From assembly GCA_027704905.1 (NCBI GenBank), contig CM051001.1, positions 24,054,890 through 24,118,889 of the forward strand: a stretch of DNA of 64,000 nt. Reading direction: 5' to 3'. This DNA comes from Muraenolepis orangiensis (Eukaryota > Chordata > Actinopteri > Gadiformes > Muraenolepididae). Of the stretch, positions 1 to 58,593 are shown piece after piece (the first letter of the stretch is position 1; each line of letters opens with the position of its first letter). The notes under the pieces are model-generated. The model ran no database searches. It saw nothing but the letters and a program-made list of their open reading frames with translations, and was not told the DNA's origin. Position numbers and translations under genes: made by a program.

Positions 1-197
<197 letters not shown>

Positions 198-218
198 AAG
201 GGAAGCTCAGAAGCTTAC

Positions 219-15815
<15,597 letters not shown>

Positions 15816-15889
15816 CACCTCCAGATCAGGAGAGGAATTCCCGATGTTTCCCTTGTCACACCGGCTTGACCAATGGGGGTGGTGGCACC

Positions 15890-15903
15890 GTTGCCTTGGT
15901 AAC
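15890..15903. promoter_or_regulatory. RFX X-box-like site upstream of abcc5-like exon 1
   Basis: GTTGCCTTGGTAAC; its reverse complement GTTACCAAGGCAAC fits the RFX consensus GTNRCC-(N)0-3-RGYAAC exactly with a 2-base spacer. It lies 75 bp upstream of the putative ATG, next to a CCAAT box (15869-15878 region). X-boxes close to the start are typical of ciliary or RFX-regulated genes. No transcription start can be seen directly. Confidence 0.45.
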
Positions 15904-17259
15904 GCGGTGAAGCAGACGCGGGATATTGAAGGAGCGCTCGTGTTTAGGAACAGTTTGCTTTTTTCTAACCCGACCCAAATGTCCATAACTGTTGCAAATA
16001 TCGACTATAATTCTATTTAACCTATGATTATATGTTGTCGTTGAGTTAAATATGAACGGACGCAATCCCTTTCCGTTTTCTTGTAGCTTTTTATACGTCG
16101 TAGGTTTTGTAGGCAATATACTTCGTTTGAGATTCGACGTTGTGCACATTTACATCCTGAATGCTGATTACACACTCCATCGCGTCTAGATCCGTCGGTA
16201 AGTCACTGAAACCGTCCCGGTAGGGTGGGTTCGGTAGGGTGTGTTTCAGTAGTGTGGGACTGGTCGGGGGCTCCCTGCTGGGTGCTGTGAAGGGAGGAGC
16301 GCGACTGACCCCTATGGATGAACCACAACATGCATCATCAGCCCGACACTTTTTTTTGGGGGGGGGGAGGTTAATTGGGGGGGGGGGGGGGTTAATTCAT
16401 AAACAGCCACATGCTTTAGTCATTGCCCTCATTATTCTGAGTTACAACCGAGTCTATCAACCTACTCTTTATTTCAACCAACCTCATCGTCTCAGGCTTA
16501 TCGTTAAATATGAACAGAGTGGGCCTAGGCCCATAACTGTATAGGCGAGTGGCAACAGTGGTGCGTGCTTCATTGCATTTTACACAACCCCTACTCAAAA
16601 TCTACAAAACACAGTGTGTGTAATTGAAATTCCATTTGACATGGATGCAAACTGTTGTGTGGGAACTCATTAATAAAACCTCTCCCAACGTCAGAGACTG
16701 AAAAGTCGGCCTGCGGTTTTTCAGCCTGTGTGGGCTGATCAAGTGTCTTACATAGCTTTGGTTTCTGCTTGTAATTAAATACACTGGAGGAGTGACTGAT
16801 GTGATGTGTCCCATTTGTGCGCCAGGGAAGACGGCTAATGACGGGCCTCTTGATGTACACGCATTGTTTGGGTGAATACGTTTCACCACAATTATGCATC
16901 ATTTCAAACCCACTTTTGTCTCGAGCACACCACGCTAATGGAGGAGCCAGGCAATTAAAATCCTTACAACGGAGGATTGTGTGCAGCCACACAGGAAAAT
17001 GGGCTCGTTTCACAAGGACAATAAGGTCAGATATAGGCCTTTATTAGCTTATAGTATATCAAACACTGTCAAACTGCTATGGACTCTAGTGCCAGGCCTA
17101 TGGCCAGGCTATCTCCAACATGATCTGTAGCTCAAAGTGTGCACTGTGCATTTTGTCAGGAGATACCGCATCCATCCTGTAAACTTCTGTGCACACCTCT
17201 GACAGACAGTGGAAAGGCAATAAATAAACCACCACAAGATCAGCCGGGTCTCACCTTAC
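15904..17259. other. Region upstream of abcc5-like exon 1
   Basis: Contains two long G runs (16351-16391). No exon recognised. It may hold the promoter of the abcc5-like gene on its low-coordinate side. Confidence 0.5.
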
Positions 17260-17348
17260 CTGGCTGCAGGGAAACTGGCTGAACTCAAGGCAATCAATGA
17301 GATCCAGAGAGATGGCGTTCTGGTTCCAGACATCCCCCTCGGCTGAGG
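17260..17348 (-). other. Unassigned exon-like segment
   Basis: 89 bp with a good acceptor (GCTTCTCTGTAG) and donor (CAG/GTAAGG). One frame is open and protein-like: SAEGDVWNQNAISLDLIDCL then EFSQFPCSQ. I do not recognise it. It sits upstream of the abcc5-like gene and downstream of the ENOX2 stop on the same strand. It could be an alternative 5' exon of the former, an alternative 3' exon of the latter, or part of an unrecognised gene. No partner exons were found nearby. Confidence 0.35.
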
Positions 17349-17641
17349 CTACAGAGAAGCATGATGTGACAATATGTGCTATTTGTAATGTTTTTTATTT
17401 TTTTATTCACCACATACCGTATTAAACTAGAGTTCATCCTATCAGCACTATTGGGTCATTGATTGATATGTCGACTGAGTTTGCACAGAATAAATTATTT
17501 CTTTATTATCATCAAAAGTGATGAACTAATTAGTTGTTTTTCCCTCCATACTTCTCCTTAATTACTTCTGATATGGTTGCGGTGGTTATAGTGCAAGAAG
17601 AGTCAAAGTGTCCCTTTTTTTATTAATTGATGTCAGGGAAG

Positions 17642-17753
<112 letters not shown>

Positions 17754-18919
17754 AAAACAAACATACGTAGTATGTAAAACATACTTGGTCCATAGCTTTT
17801 CCCGGTATTGTCAATGATGATATGAAATCATTTGAGTCTTACGGTAATACACAAGTTCCTTTCAAAACCACTCAAGGTTATCTCTGACTGAAAGAAGAAG
17901 AAGGGGCAGAGGAGACAGAGACACGTTCTCACATCAGTTATCTCCAGGGAAAATGTGGACTATGTAGCCCATGTGATCATGTGACAACAGGAGACCTGAG
18001 CTACGGGACGGAGGACTCCCATCGAAACAGCTTCCACTGGCAAACATGTCATGCCGGAGTCACATGGGTTCTGAGAAACCAGTAGAGTGTGCGCACGCCT
18101 CACACACTTCATCGATGTAGTTCACTGATGGTTTGGAGAGAGCCTGATAGGGCAAGGAGGCTCATGGCTGTGCCTCAACATGGCCCCAATAGCAAGCGAT
18201 GAGCACATTTCGCCTCAGTGACTCCACAATCCCTCTACGCTGGCTACCATAGACTGTGGAAGCCCCTTTCCCTTCTCTGTGGGGACCCGGGCTTAGAAGT
18301 TGCTATCAGTCGGCTTTAATAAGAGATCGGCCATGCGTTTAGGAGAGCTCATGGCTCGTCACTGTTGATTTTGCTAGAGCCCATCGCTGGGATGTTGATG
18401 AAAGCGTGCAGCAAGGAGTCAAAAGCCATTAGCGTGAGATTTGTGGCGTTGGCAGATTTAATGACAGATTAAACTCTAGCGTGCGGGCGGAGTTCACCCA
18501 GTGAATCGGGATGCTTCCTCGTGTATTGGTGGCGTCTACAGCGAGGATTACTCCAGATTGAAAAAGGCATAGAAAAGTGGCGGTAGAATTATGCTCTAGA
18601 ATACATCAGTATAAAGATAACAGCAGCATTAGTTGACCTACGGTACCAGTGAAAGGCACCTAGGGGTTTAACTAGAAGGTTGAAAAGTATGATTTTCTAA
18701 CCACAACAATTCCCATTGCAAGTTTACCAAAACAGTCTCCACGTATACTACAAACAAAAACATAGAATATTATTGTCCGAATCTAATAAATAATTGTGAA
18801 TTATAAAAACATATTTTATATAATTGATATTTAATTCATTATTTATACTTCATAGTTTTGCATGAAATGGTTTGTTTATAATATTCACCAGTAGTGTAAT
18901 AGTATAGTGTTGTTTATAG

Positions 18920-19165
18920 TTCATAGTAAGGTTGTTGGTTCGATCCCCTTGAGCAAGACACCCTAACCCTGCTCCCTGGGCCCTGTATAAACAGCTGACC
19001 GCTGCTCCTAATACTAGGATGGGTTAAATGCAGAGAAATTCCTTTCGCTGTAGTGTTTTATATAGTATTGTATTGTTTTGTATAGTTGAGTATAGTATTG
19101 TTGCAGGAAATTCATACTATGGGAGGGAATGGAGAGTTAGCATTCCATTGTACTTGTAATAAATT
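18920..19165 (+). mobile_element. tRNA-derived SINE, second copy
   Basis: Contains GGTTCGATCCC (B-box), CCTTGAGCAAGACACCCTAA, GCTCCTAATACTAGGATGGG and ends in a CATTCCATTGTACTTGTAAT-type tail followed by AATAAA-like sequence. Same family as 6095-6345 but in the opposite orientation. The 5' A-box half is missing or diverged. Confidence 0.65.
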
Positions 19166-20040
19166 AAACATCCAAATCTGAATCCGTTTAGCTAAAGAGC
19201 AACCAATCGGTCATAGATGTGTGTATCAAATTGGGCTGCTGTCATCGTCCACTGTGACATACAGACTACAGCAGGCAAGTTTCCCCAGTAACAGTACAGC
19301 CACACAAAGCACTTTTAAATGGATTAAAACTCAACTTTCCCATCCTGAGTTTCAGCAGCTTAACGGATAATTGCTGTGTGTGCAAAAGGCTATCACTCCT
19401 TTCCTAGAGGTCGGTCCATTCATACATCAGTACCAGAAGTGGACATCACTCATTAGAGGTATGGCGCTCAGTCGCAGTAAGGATCCAACATACCTTAAGA
19501 ATCTGATCAGGCCCATTGATTTCACAAAGTAGTGGTCCACGTACTCCAGCAGTACCAGCCTTAAATGCCTTGAAAGTTACCTCTCAGACTAGCGGCAGAA
19601 CACATCGATACCTTTTGGAAAGAATCCCCAGGGCTTTGTCAGGTAATGTACAAAGAAACTCATCATTCCCTTCCTGCTCCAACGCCATCCACTTTGTTTC
19701 TGTGTGTGTGTGTGTGGTTGGTGGCTGGTTGAAGCAGCCTCATCTGACCCGAGTAAGACTGATTGTAGTCTGTGGCTGGCTGCACACCTTGGTAATCAAG
19801 GCACACAGGTTAAACCAGCCACCACCACACACATTAAGGAGTGCTAGCAAGTACAATCTCCTCTGCTGTCTACTACAAATGACAAACTCTGCAATAAACC
19901 TCATCACCTCATGTGTCGTGTGTCCTCGGGAGGAGCCTAATGTAGCCATTTTAATGGCTTGTGGCGTTGTCTGCTATAGTGTTGTATCATGGTGCTGGCT
20001 TGGTGGTTCCCGTGAGCATAGGTCCAATAGAGGGGTGTGT

Positions 20041-20071
<31 letters not shown>

Positions 20072-20157
20072 GGGGGGGGGGGGTAGACAGAGAAGGAGAG
20101 AGAATGAGCATCCTCTCCCACTCAAGGCTACTAAATACACTTTGCGGCTGATGCCTC

Positions 20158-20159
<2 letters not shown>

Positions 20160-20215
<56 letters not shown>

Positions 20216-20222
20216 CACACAC
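20160..20222 (+). repeat. (CA)n array
   Basis: About 60 bp CA with a GC interruption, intergenic; a (GT)n plus G-run lies just before it at 20035-20083. Confidence 0.95.
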
Positions 20223-20274
20223 AGTAAACACACAGATTGGTGTGTCACCCGTGGAAGGCAACAATCACCTTTCC

Positions 20275-20375
20275 AGGAGCCGAGGTTAAGTGTCTTGCTC
20301 AAGCACACCTCTACACGGTTTACCTCTACAAGTGGAGCTGCAGGAACCAAACCAGCAACCCTTTAATTTCCTTCA
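20275..20375 (-). mobile_element. Partial SINE copy
   Basis: Holds GTGTCTTGCTCAAGCACACC and, on the minus strand, GTTGCTGGTTTGGTTCCTGC (B-box region). A short diverged fragment of the same SINE family. Confidence 0.45.
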
Positions 20376-21550
20376 GCGTAATCATTTAATCTAAAAGCAA
20401 TACAAAACAATGGTCTGCCACACCATTAACACTGGCTGTCATTCATCATGGATTAAACCCAAGGATTCAGAGAGCATACTTGGGGGTGAGAGCAAACCAA
20501 AACATTGTAGAAAGCGAGATTCACCACCCCTCTGGATGAAAAATCCCCTGGAAATCTCTTTAGTTCTACCTCTGACGCTACATAGACCTCGCTCTCCAAG
20601 ATACTGTTCCAAGAGCCTCCAGGCGGCATCCTTTTCCTTGTGCTGCTGTGCTTAAGTCGCTGCAGGGATGGAACCTTGGGAAATAATGTGATTTTAAGGC
20701 CCTTTAGTTCCATGCATATATAAATTAATGAACCCCGCAGAGCACTTATTGAAAGCTATTCAGAGTCAGCCAATCATTCAATGTCATTACCACACTCCAG
20801 CTGTCACCGAATAACGGGCCCTGCCTGGCACATTGGCGACGAAATCGTTCGGATTTCCATTATTCAAACAATAGCCAATAGAGGGAGCTGTTGACTCGCA
20901 ACCCCATGTCAACAAGTCCTCATCAATGTACAATTGAAAACGTTGGAAAAGTAAGACAATGGTCTCAACAAAATCTAACTTTTGCCCGTCTTTAAACTAT
21001 ACGCCTGGTAGTCCACGCCTAATATGAGTGTAGTGGACAACAACATATTCAATGGGCCTACATTTTAAAATGAAACATTTCTTCCTCTGAAAGTCATTGC
21101 ATTTTTTGAAAGTCATTACAATTTCACGACAGGCCCAAAACACAGTTGACATCCGAGCGCCCCATCTCAAGAACGGAGGCCTAGTTATGCACAAGCAAGA
21201 TAAATACCCTCACCTGCTCACTCAAGGGCATCCGCAATCATAATGAAGCCAATCAAACCTAACATGAGTGGGAACGGGGGCAATTAGGAATATCAGGCAT
21301 AATGATACTGCCAAAAGCACCTGGTTATCTCGTCCAATTAGGTTTTTTTTTTTTATGAATGTGAGCTGTATCTTCGTGGTTCTTTCCCTGCCACTTTCTT
21401 ACGGAACACTTTAATTTGCAAAGAGCGTAGTGGGTTATGTCAAGAGAGGGAGAGATCACCTTTAGCCAAATAAGCAGAAACTCACTATAGGTACATCGTA
21501 TAGTTGAGGTAAAAAGATAAACCACTAAACATCTAAAATTGTATTTAAAT

Positions 21551-21748
21551 ATAAAAAATATAAGGTCAAACGAGCTACGTATGTGCATATTTAAAAGCTG
21601 CAGGAACACACTAATCCAGAAAAATATATGTTCTATTTTGGTATCAGAGCTCTGATACCAAAATAGAACATATATTTTTCTGGATTAGTGTGTTCCTGCA
21701 GCTTTTAAATATGCACATACGTAGCTCGTTTGACCTTATATTTTTTAT
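21551..21748. repeat. 198-bp perfect palindrome, no spacer
   Basis: Each base from 21551 to 21649 pairs with its partner from 21748 to 21650 (positions sum to 43299). The centre is CAGAGCTCTG at 21645-21654. I checked all 99 pairs and found no mismatch; flanking bases 21550/21749 do not pair. It lies in intergenic DNA and holds no gene. Confidence 0.95.
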
Positions 21749-22558
21749 GACGAATGTCGTATACTGTGTATGTATTATAAGGAGTCGCATATACTATTAG
21801 TGCACCACTTTCTCATGCTTCGAAAAGGGCCAATTAATCCAGATAGTTCCATCCAGATCGGAGCATCAACGTAACCATAGAAACACACTACACCTGAACT
21901 GGCGCAAGAGGAGAGAGAGCCCGGCGCTGTTGGCAGAAGAGCCGCTGACTGCGGTTACTCTGAAATTAATCACAATATATATAAATATCATATATTTAAA
22001 AATATATATATTGCATTTAATATAAGTCGCTACATTTGTCGCTAGTCGCTTCTGTAGTATAAGTTCTACTCGGGTGGATACTAAGTTCAATGTCTTTATT
22101 GAACAAAGCATCAACAAACAAAAAACTGCAGCATGATGGAGCCTGCCGTGGCCAATTCGCAGACTGGCGACGTGCTCCTTTACCAAAACATTATATAGGA
22201 AGTAGTATCACACACTACTACATCTACTACTCCTATCAGTCTCAAGGTACAACCAGCATCCGCTATTCCAGTTGATCACACATCTCGCCTCTGTTGTCAG
22301 TCAAGTACAAACTCCAGGGGGTCGTATTCCTAGCAGCGCCTGTTGGCCGCTCACACACACACACATGGACATGCATACAGTATCACAGACAGTGTTTTAG
22401 TTTTATACTTAGGGTATAAAAATGCACTACACTTTTATTTTATTTTTAGGAAATCAAGACGCCAAGAGGGTCGAACAATCGCTAAATCTAGGGAGAAAGT
22501 CGCTAACTTAACATGACCTGATAAACAGAGGTCAGGACCGAGGGAGAAGGGGGGGGGG

Positions 22559-22594
22559 CAGAGCCATAGAGAGATAGATCTCTCTATGGCTCTG
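22559..22594. repeat. Hairpin, 16-bp arms
   Basis: CAGAGCCATAGAGAGA, loop TAGA, then the exact reverse complement. It directly abuts a dispersed repeat on its right. Confidence 0.9.
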
Positions 22595-22690
22595 GGTTGG
22601 GGCTAGTAAGAGATGTGATTGGGCCTGTCAACTGTCCATATAGAAAATTAACCACTTTAAAAATGTTCATTCAATTAATATTTTAAAACA
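22595..22690 (+). repeat. Dispersed repeat, copy 2
   Basis: GGGGCTAGTAAGAGATGTGA, TTGGGCC, AACTGTCCAT and TTTAAAAATGTT follow the order in copy 1. It starts exactly at the edge of a 16-bp-arm hairpin (22559-22594). Confidence 0.5.
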
Positions 22691-23213
22691 TCTATTCAAT
22701 TATATCCCAAGGTGGCGTCAGTCCACCCCACCCCAGAGTCCAGCACTGCAACATTTCGAGAAATAAACCGAGTTGCACACATTTGCGTGTGTCGTAGCAG
22801 CTGGTGGGATGAATCGCGCCCTTGAAATGCGTTTTACTGGAATCCTGGAAACCGGAATGAGGATGAGGGTCCTCCGCGCCGCGCTGTGATGAGAGGAACA
22901 AGAACACAAGGGAAGAGCGACAAACGCCGCTTCCACCGACCGGGGACTGCTGGGGGACTTAATTAGTGCTCCCCCCCCCCCCCCCGCTTTGTGTGGCAAC
23001 CGAGATCTATGCACATGAAACACGCCGAGCGACGCACGCCAACCGCTGTTGGGGGCCCTACAACAGTTGAATTATAACGGCTCCCTCAAAACCTCGAGGG
23101 AGAATGAATATATATAAATACATTTTTATATGTTTTTTTTTGGAGGGGGGGAAACACAGAATGCCACTTTGAAGGAAATGTTTACTTTACCATATCCCCA
23201 TTTTTGGATGCCA

Positions 23214-23330
23214 GGGGGTGTGCTCAGAAGGGTTTGCACAGAGGGGTGTGCTCAGAAGGGTTTGCACAGAGGGGTGTGCTCAGAGGGGTTTGCACAGAGG
23301 GGTGTGCTCAGAGGGGTTTGTTCAGAGGAG
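23214..23330 (+). repeat. 28-bp minisatellite, 4 copies
   Basis: GTGTGCTCAGAAGGGTTTGC plus ACAGAGGG units with few changes. It gives an apparently open frame only because the repeat lacks stops. Confidence 0.9.
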
Positions 23331-24252
23331 TGGGAGGTGGGCAGCCTACTTTAGTGAAGCAAGTATTTCACTGCTGTTACTGTGAGAATTGTGTCCAATG
23401 CGAGGAGGAAGGTTTAAAAGTAAGACACAATATGCATTTGTTTTGCCACCCACGTGACTCCCCTCCAACCTCCCTTCCTTCCTTTCATACCACTTTCGTT
23501 AATAATAGATGTCTTGACAAATGCATAAACACAGACGATGAGCCTCTCCGGAAGGGCCACAACATGCTCATTAGGCCTCGCCATTATTCATTTATGCACT
23601 AGAGCAAGTGTGCTGACAGGGTCGAACGTTAATGTTTTAAAACCCCCATCGTCTTCGGAGACGAGAGGATGCAGATGAGAGGAAATCACGTGCAATAGAC
23701 CTTGAGCTCTCAGAGCAACTCGGGGTGGAGAGAGTAGGCTGATAAACAGCCCCGCCAAGGAACATTAGATATACCGGTGCATGCATGCAGAGGCTCCCTA
23801 TGGGTCTCTTCTAAGAGCTCCCTTCTAAAGGAAGGTGGAGACAACTCGTTGATCCACACACACACAATCTCTCCCGGTCACACACGCACACAGACACACA
23901 GACAATTTACCTCTTTAATTAAATCATTAAGGCGATCTCACAGGTGTGCTCCAGGTGAAGCGCGACACTGCCCGGTTAGTACATGTGTGAGCTGGGCCAG
24001 GTAATTGCCTTTGGAGGGACATGTTTGGTCTTATGTAAGGTTTTAGCACCTCAGGCGCCACTCGGAGACAACGGCCAGAGATGGCCTTCAGGTACAGACG
24101 GACACGGCTGCAGAGAGAAGCTGACAGCAGCCCTTGTGTGCTTGTAACGTTCAGGATTGATGGCGGTTGGCACACTCAAGGGGGTTTACTCAACACCGGG
24201 CTATATTTATGTTTGATCTCTCCTGAAGCCATTTGTGCAACCTGCAGTTCAT

Positions 24253-24468
<216 letters not shown>

Positions 24469-24603
24469 ACACGAGTCAAGTCAATCTTTTTTTCAACGTT
24501 TTTTATAATCAAAAATATCATCCAAGCATTTACAGTGTATTACAACAAATGGTTCTATGCAACTGTTAACAGCCTTTACAGAAAATGAAGAAATATATTC
24601 ATT

Positions 24604-54886
<30,283 letters not shown>

Positions 54887-54976
54887 CTGGGAGTGATTGA
54901 ATGTTGAATGTTACAAACAAAGTAGCTCACTTTGGGGAGCATAGATATGCAAAAAATGAAATAAAATAAAAAGGCA

Positions 54977-55001
54977 GGTTAGCATCATGTTGATGCTAAC
55001 C
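54977..55001. repeat. Hairpin, 11-bp arms
   Basis: GGTTAGCATCA, loop TGT, exact reverse complement. Confidence 0.8.
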
Positions 55002-56293
55002 TCCTTCACACTGGCATGAGCAGAGCCTACAGCTGAATCTTTCACGTTGTATTTTACATTGTGTTTTACTTCATCCTTCCCCAGAGTGATTTGTGAGTCA
55101 TCAGCAGTGACACAAGGGACCCTATAAATAAATACACAGTCCCTTCATGAATAAATTATATGACAAATAACATGCATCATTCAACACAGGTTTTTCATCA
55201 GATCTCTGTTTTGGCCACTGTTTGAATGACAACCTGTAACCTTATGGATACGGTGCCAGTGCAAAAATAATGGTGAAACTATGTCTAATGGAAAAACTAT
55301 ACACTGGCATAACTATACGAACAACAGATAATCTACCCTTTCTATTTCTATATATATATGGAAGCACAAAGGACACGTTCGCGTATCTAAGAAGAAGTAC
55401 ACATATTGACACAGCATACTTAGATGGATACATTTAGATTAAATGTACATTTAAACTAACGCATTATATGCTTTTCATGCTTTCTCTTAAAGAATTTGAG
55501 ATCAGCACACAATTATGACAGCCACAATGACATATCATTACTATTGGATTAAATTGCATTGAATGACTCTGGTTATGAAGTTATTTTTAAACCAACAATC
55601 TGGAATTAACACATTGGCTGGCTGGTCACCCAACCCATGTTAGTTTTATGGTTTTGGTCATAAAGATTTTTTAATTTGTTTTGACCGACTTGACTGAAAA
55701 CACTTTGTTTTTAAAGGTGCATTACAAAAAAGGGGGACTGCAATTTGCATGCATTAGTCACAGACTATAGGGTTTAAGAAAGCACACTCTTCGACATATT
55801 CTAGAATGTTCTCCCACCCCCCCAAACCACCCCACCCCCCCTTCAAGCTGCTGCGACAAAGTAAATTGCGAACGTGAGTATATTTTGGCATCGGTTAAAC
55901 GGGAACAAACACAACAACAAAAGCCAAAACACCACGGCATCACAGGAGAGACAGGAGCCAGAGAGCACAGGAAGAGAGAGAAGCAACAAATACTCCACGG
56001 CGGCCCCCTGCTTGGCACTGGTTTTAATTAAGGCAATAGGAAATTACACCAGAACCAATGTGGCCTGCTCCGTCTCACACTAACGACCTGGCCGTGGGTC
56101 TGTGGCGAGACGCCCGGGTGAGAGGAAGAAGATGATAAGGTGATAAGGTAGGCCATCGCGGTTGCCAGAGCGATTGATGACTCCTCATGCCCGGCGAGGT
56201 GAACGAGAGGAAAACGGATAGCGGGAGAGAGGAGACGAATGCGGGGAGAGCAGGAGCTAGACAGGGAGAGTTCAGTAAACTGTTCCTCACACT

Positions 56294-56459
<166 letters not shown>

Positions 56460-56954
56460 CAGCATTTGTGAAAATCGAGTTGTTTGGTTTGAATACTCCT
56501 TCTGGAAATAAGGTTTTCCATCCTATGCTCCAATGTCCCCTCAGTTGAACACATGGACACGAACAAAGAAAATAAGATGTTACATCAGGCCATGGCTTGT
56601 GCAATTGGCCTGGTGTACTTTATGTTGCCTCTGGTATGCTGCATTTGGCGTGTGTGTGCGTGGCTGTGTGTGTGTGTGTCTGTCTGTCTGCGTGGCTTTT
56701 ATATTAGGCCACTGGCTGGAAGAAGGCTATCCACAGTGGTGTGTAATAACAGTGCCTATTAACTTCGTCCGGTGGTGATTTGCCACTGTCCTGAAGCCAT
56801 ATCTGGTCGGTGAAGCACCCAGTGGTCCCTAGCCGGCAAGCTCCAAGCCTGCAGCGATTAGTCTGTAGCTTCATGTGTTTTAGCAGACTAATTGCATTGA
56901 AATACTCTCAGGGAGTCATTAGTATTTGGTTGCTATCTGTGAATATAAAAACAG

Positions 56955-56955
<1 letters not shown>

Positions 56956-57009
<54 letters not shown>

Positions 57010-57031
57010 CGTGTATGTGTGTGTGTGTGTG
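56956..57031 (+). repeat. (GT)n array
   Basis: About 76 bp with GC and AT interruptions. Confidence 0.95.
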
Positions 57032-57122
57032 TTGCTGGCTCGTGCCATTGGAAAAACCTAATTGCAATGTCTGATTTATCCACCGTTATGGGGCCTATAG
57101 ACACACAAGACTGAGCCACCTA

Positions 57123-57150
57123 CACATGTCTTCTACTCAGAAGACATGTG
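57123..57150. repeat. Hairpin, 10-bp arms
   Basis: CACATGTCTT, 8-nt loop, exact reverse complement. Confidence 0.75.
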
Positions 57151-57331
57151 TTAGACACACCTGGCTGCGTTTCCTATGAAGCGCACCCATGTTATTGTCA
57201 ACATACGTGGCGCCAGTGGTTTTAAGAATAAAATTGAATGAAATGAATCAGAAAGGAGACACAGGATAGGTTCAACAAGACGCCGACTGCTGCTGGACGC
57301 GGGATGTAAAGCGGCCGACAGCTCCGTCAGT

Positions 57332-57381
57332 GACATTTTTGTTTTTCACTGTACGTTGTCCCTTTTTAAATAGAGAAAAGG

Positions 57382-57423
<42 letters not shown>

Positions 57424-57473
57424 CCTTTTCTCTATTTAAAAAGGGACAACGTACAGTGAAAAACAAAAATGTC
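57332..57473. repeat. 142-bp perfect palindrome with (TA)n core
   Basis: Arms begin GACATTTTTGTTTTTCACTG, run through AATAGAGAAAAGGGAA and meet in a (TA)n core (57384-57420). The pairing sum is 114805 throughout; flanks 57331/57474 do not pair. Confidence 0.93.
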
Positions 57474-58036
57474 CCCATTTGATGCACAGTACCAGATTAT
57501 AGATAACGCTAGTTCACACACAAAAAGGACACGCAGTACCTTGCTACACACAAATAGCAGACCACAAATCTATGCTTGTCAGTGGTGCCGGGTATGGTCC
57601 AAAAATGATCTCACGGTATAAATGCAAGTGACACTAGGAGGTGCTAGAAGGCAAAGCTTGGTGCATTTGCTACAGATAACGACCAAAAAACGAGTACAAA
57701 ATGTATAAAAGCGTTCTACTCACTAATTATAACAGGCTGGTCATTAGGTTATAGTTTCTGTTTCTGGCAATCCATCATCCAGAATAATGGTTACACGCTT
57801 CGGACTCGAAAAGTTCGAAAGCCGCCGACTTCCTCCACACAGCACCTGTTATATTGTAGTTTTGCTTTTTGAAGTGCTATTATACATAAAGACCATAAGA
57901 AAGTAGTGAGTCAGTGAGTACAGAGCTGAGCAGGTTTTAACAAACTTAGCATTAGCTTTACCCTGGACCCCAGCGCCTGAAACCAAAACATAGCGATGCA
58001 TGCACCTTAATGGCATGGCATGGCATGTGACTCAAT

Positions 58037-58231
<195 letters not shown>

Positions 58232-58551
58232 TCTATTCTACTGGTCCTCATGTTGCTCTTCAGTGTTGAAGGGGTCATATAATACTACCAGGTGTGAGGG
58301 TGAATCAAACTTGTCATGTGACTAACTTTGTCACGGTTACTTGGTGACGTCAGACAGTGGGAGTGTCCAGCCAGTGTCCAGTGGTATAATATGACCCCTT
58401 TAAACAGTGCTGTATCTCTGGGAGTCTGCTGAAGGTATTCACATCCAGAGCTGCACATCACTCAGTGGGGGGGGGGGGATAACCAACAACTCATTTGATA
58501 GAGAAAACCTCCTAGCTGTTATTGACGCCCTCCAGTCCAGTCACTCTCCTC

Positions 58552-58593
<42 letters not shown>

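Noticed and set aside
18925..18950. Possible tRNA gene because of GGTTCGATCCC
   Set aside because: Only a B-box is present, no acceptor stem or anticodon arm; it is a SINE.
20453..20713. Minus-strand frame of 86 codons
   Set aside because: Overlaps a plus-strand frame of similar length; no family resemblance, no convincing splice sites.
23204..23602. Frame with GVCSEGFAQRGV repeats that looks like a secreted repeat protein
   Set aside because: It is a four-copy 28-bp minisatellite read in frame. No signal peptide and no homology that I recognise.
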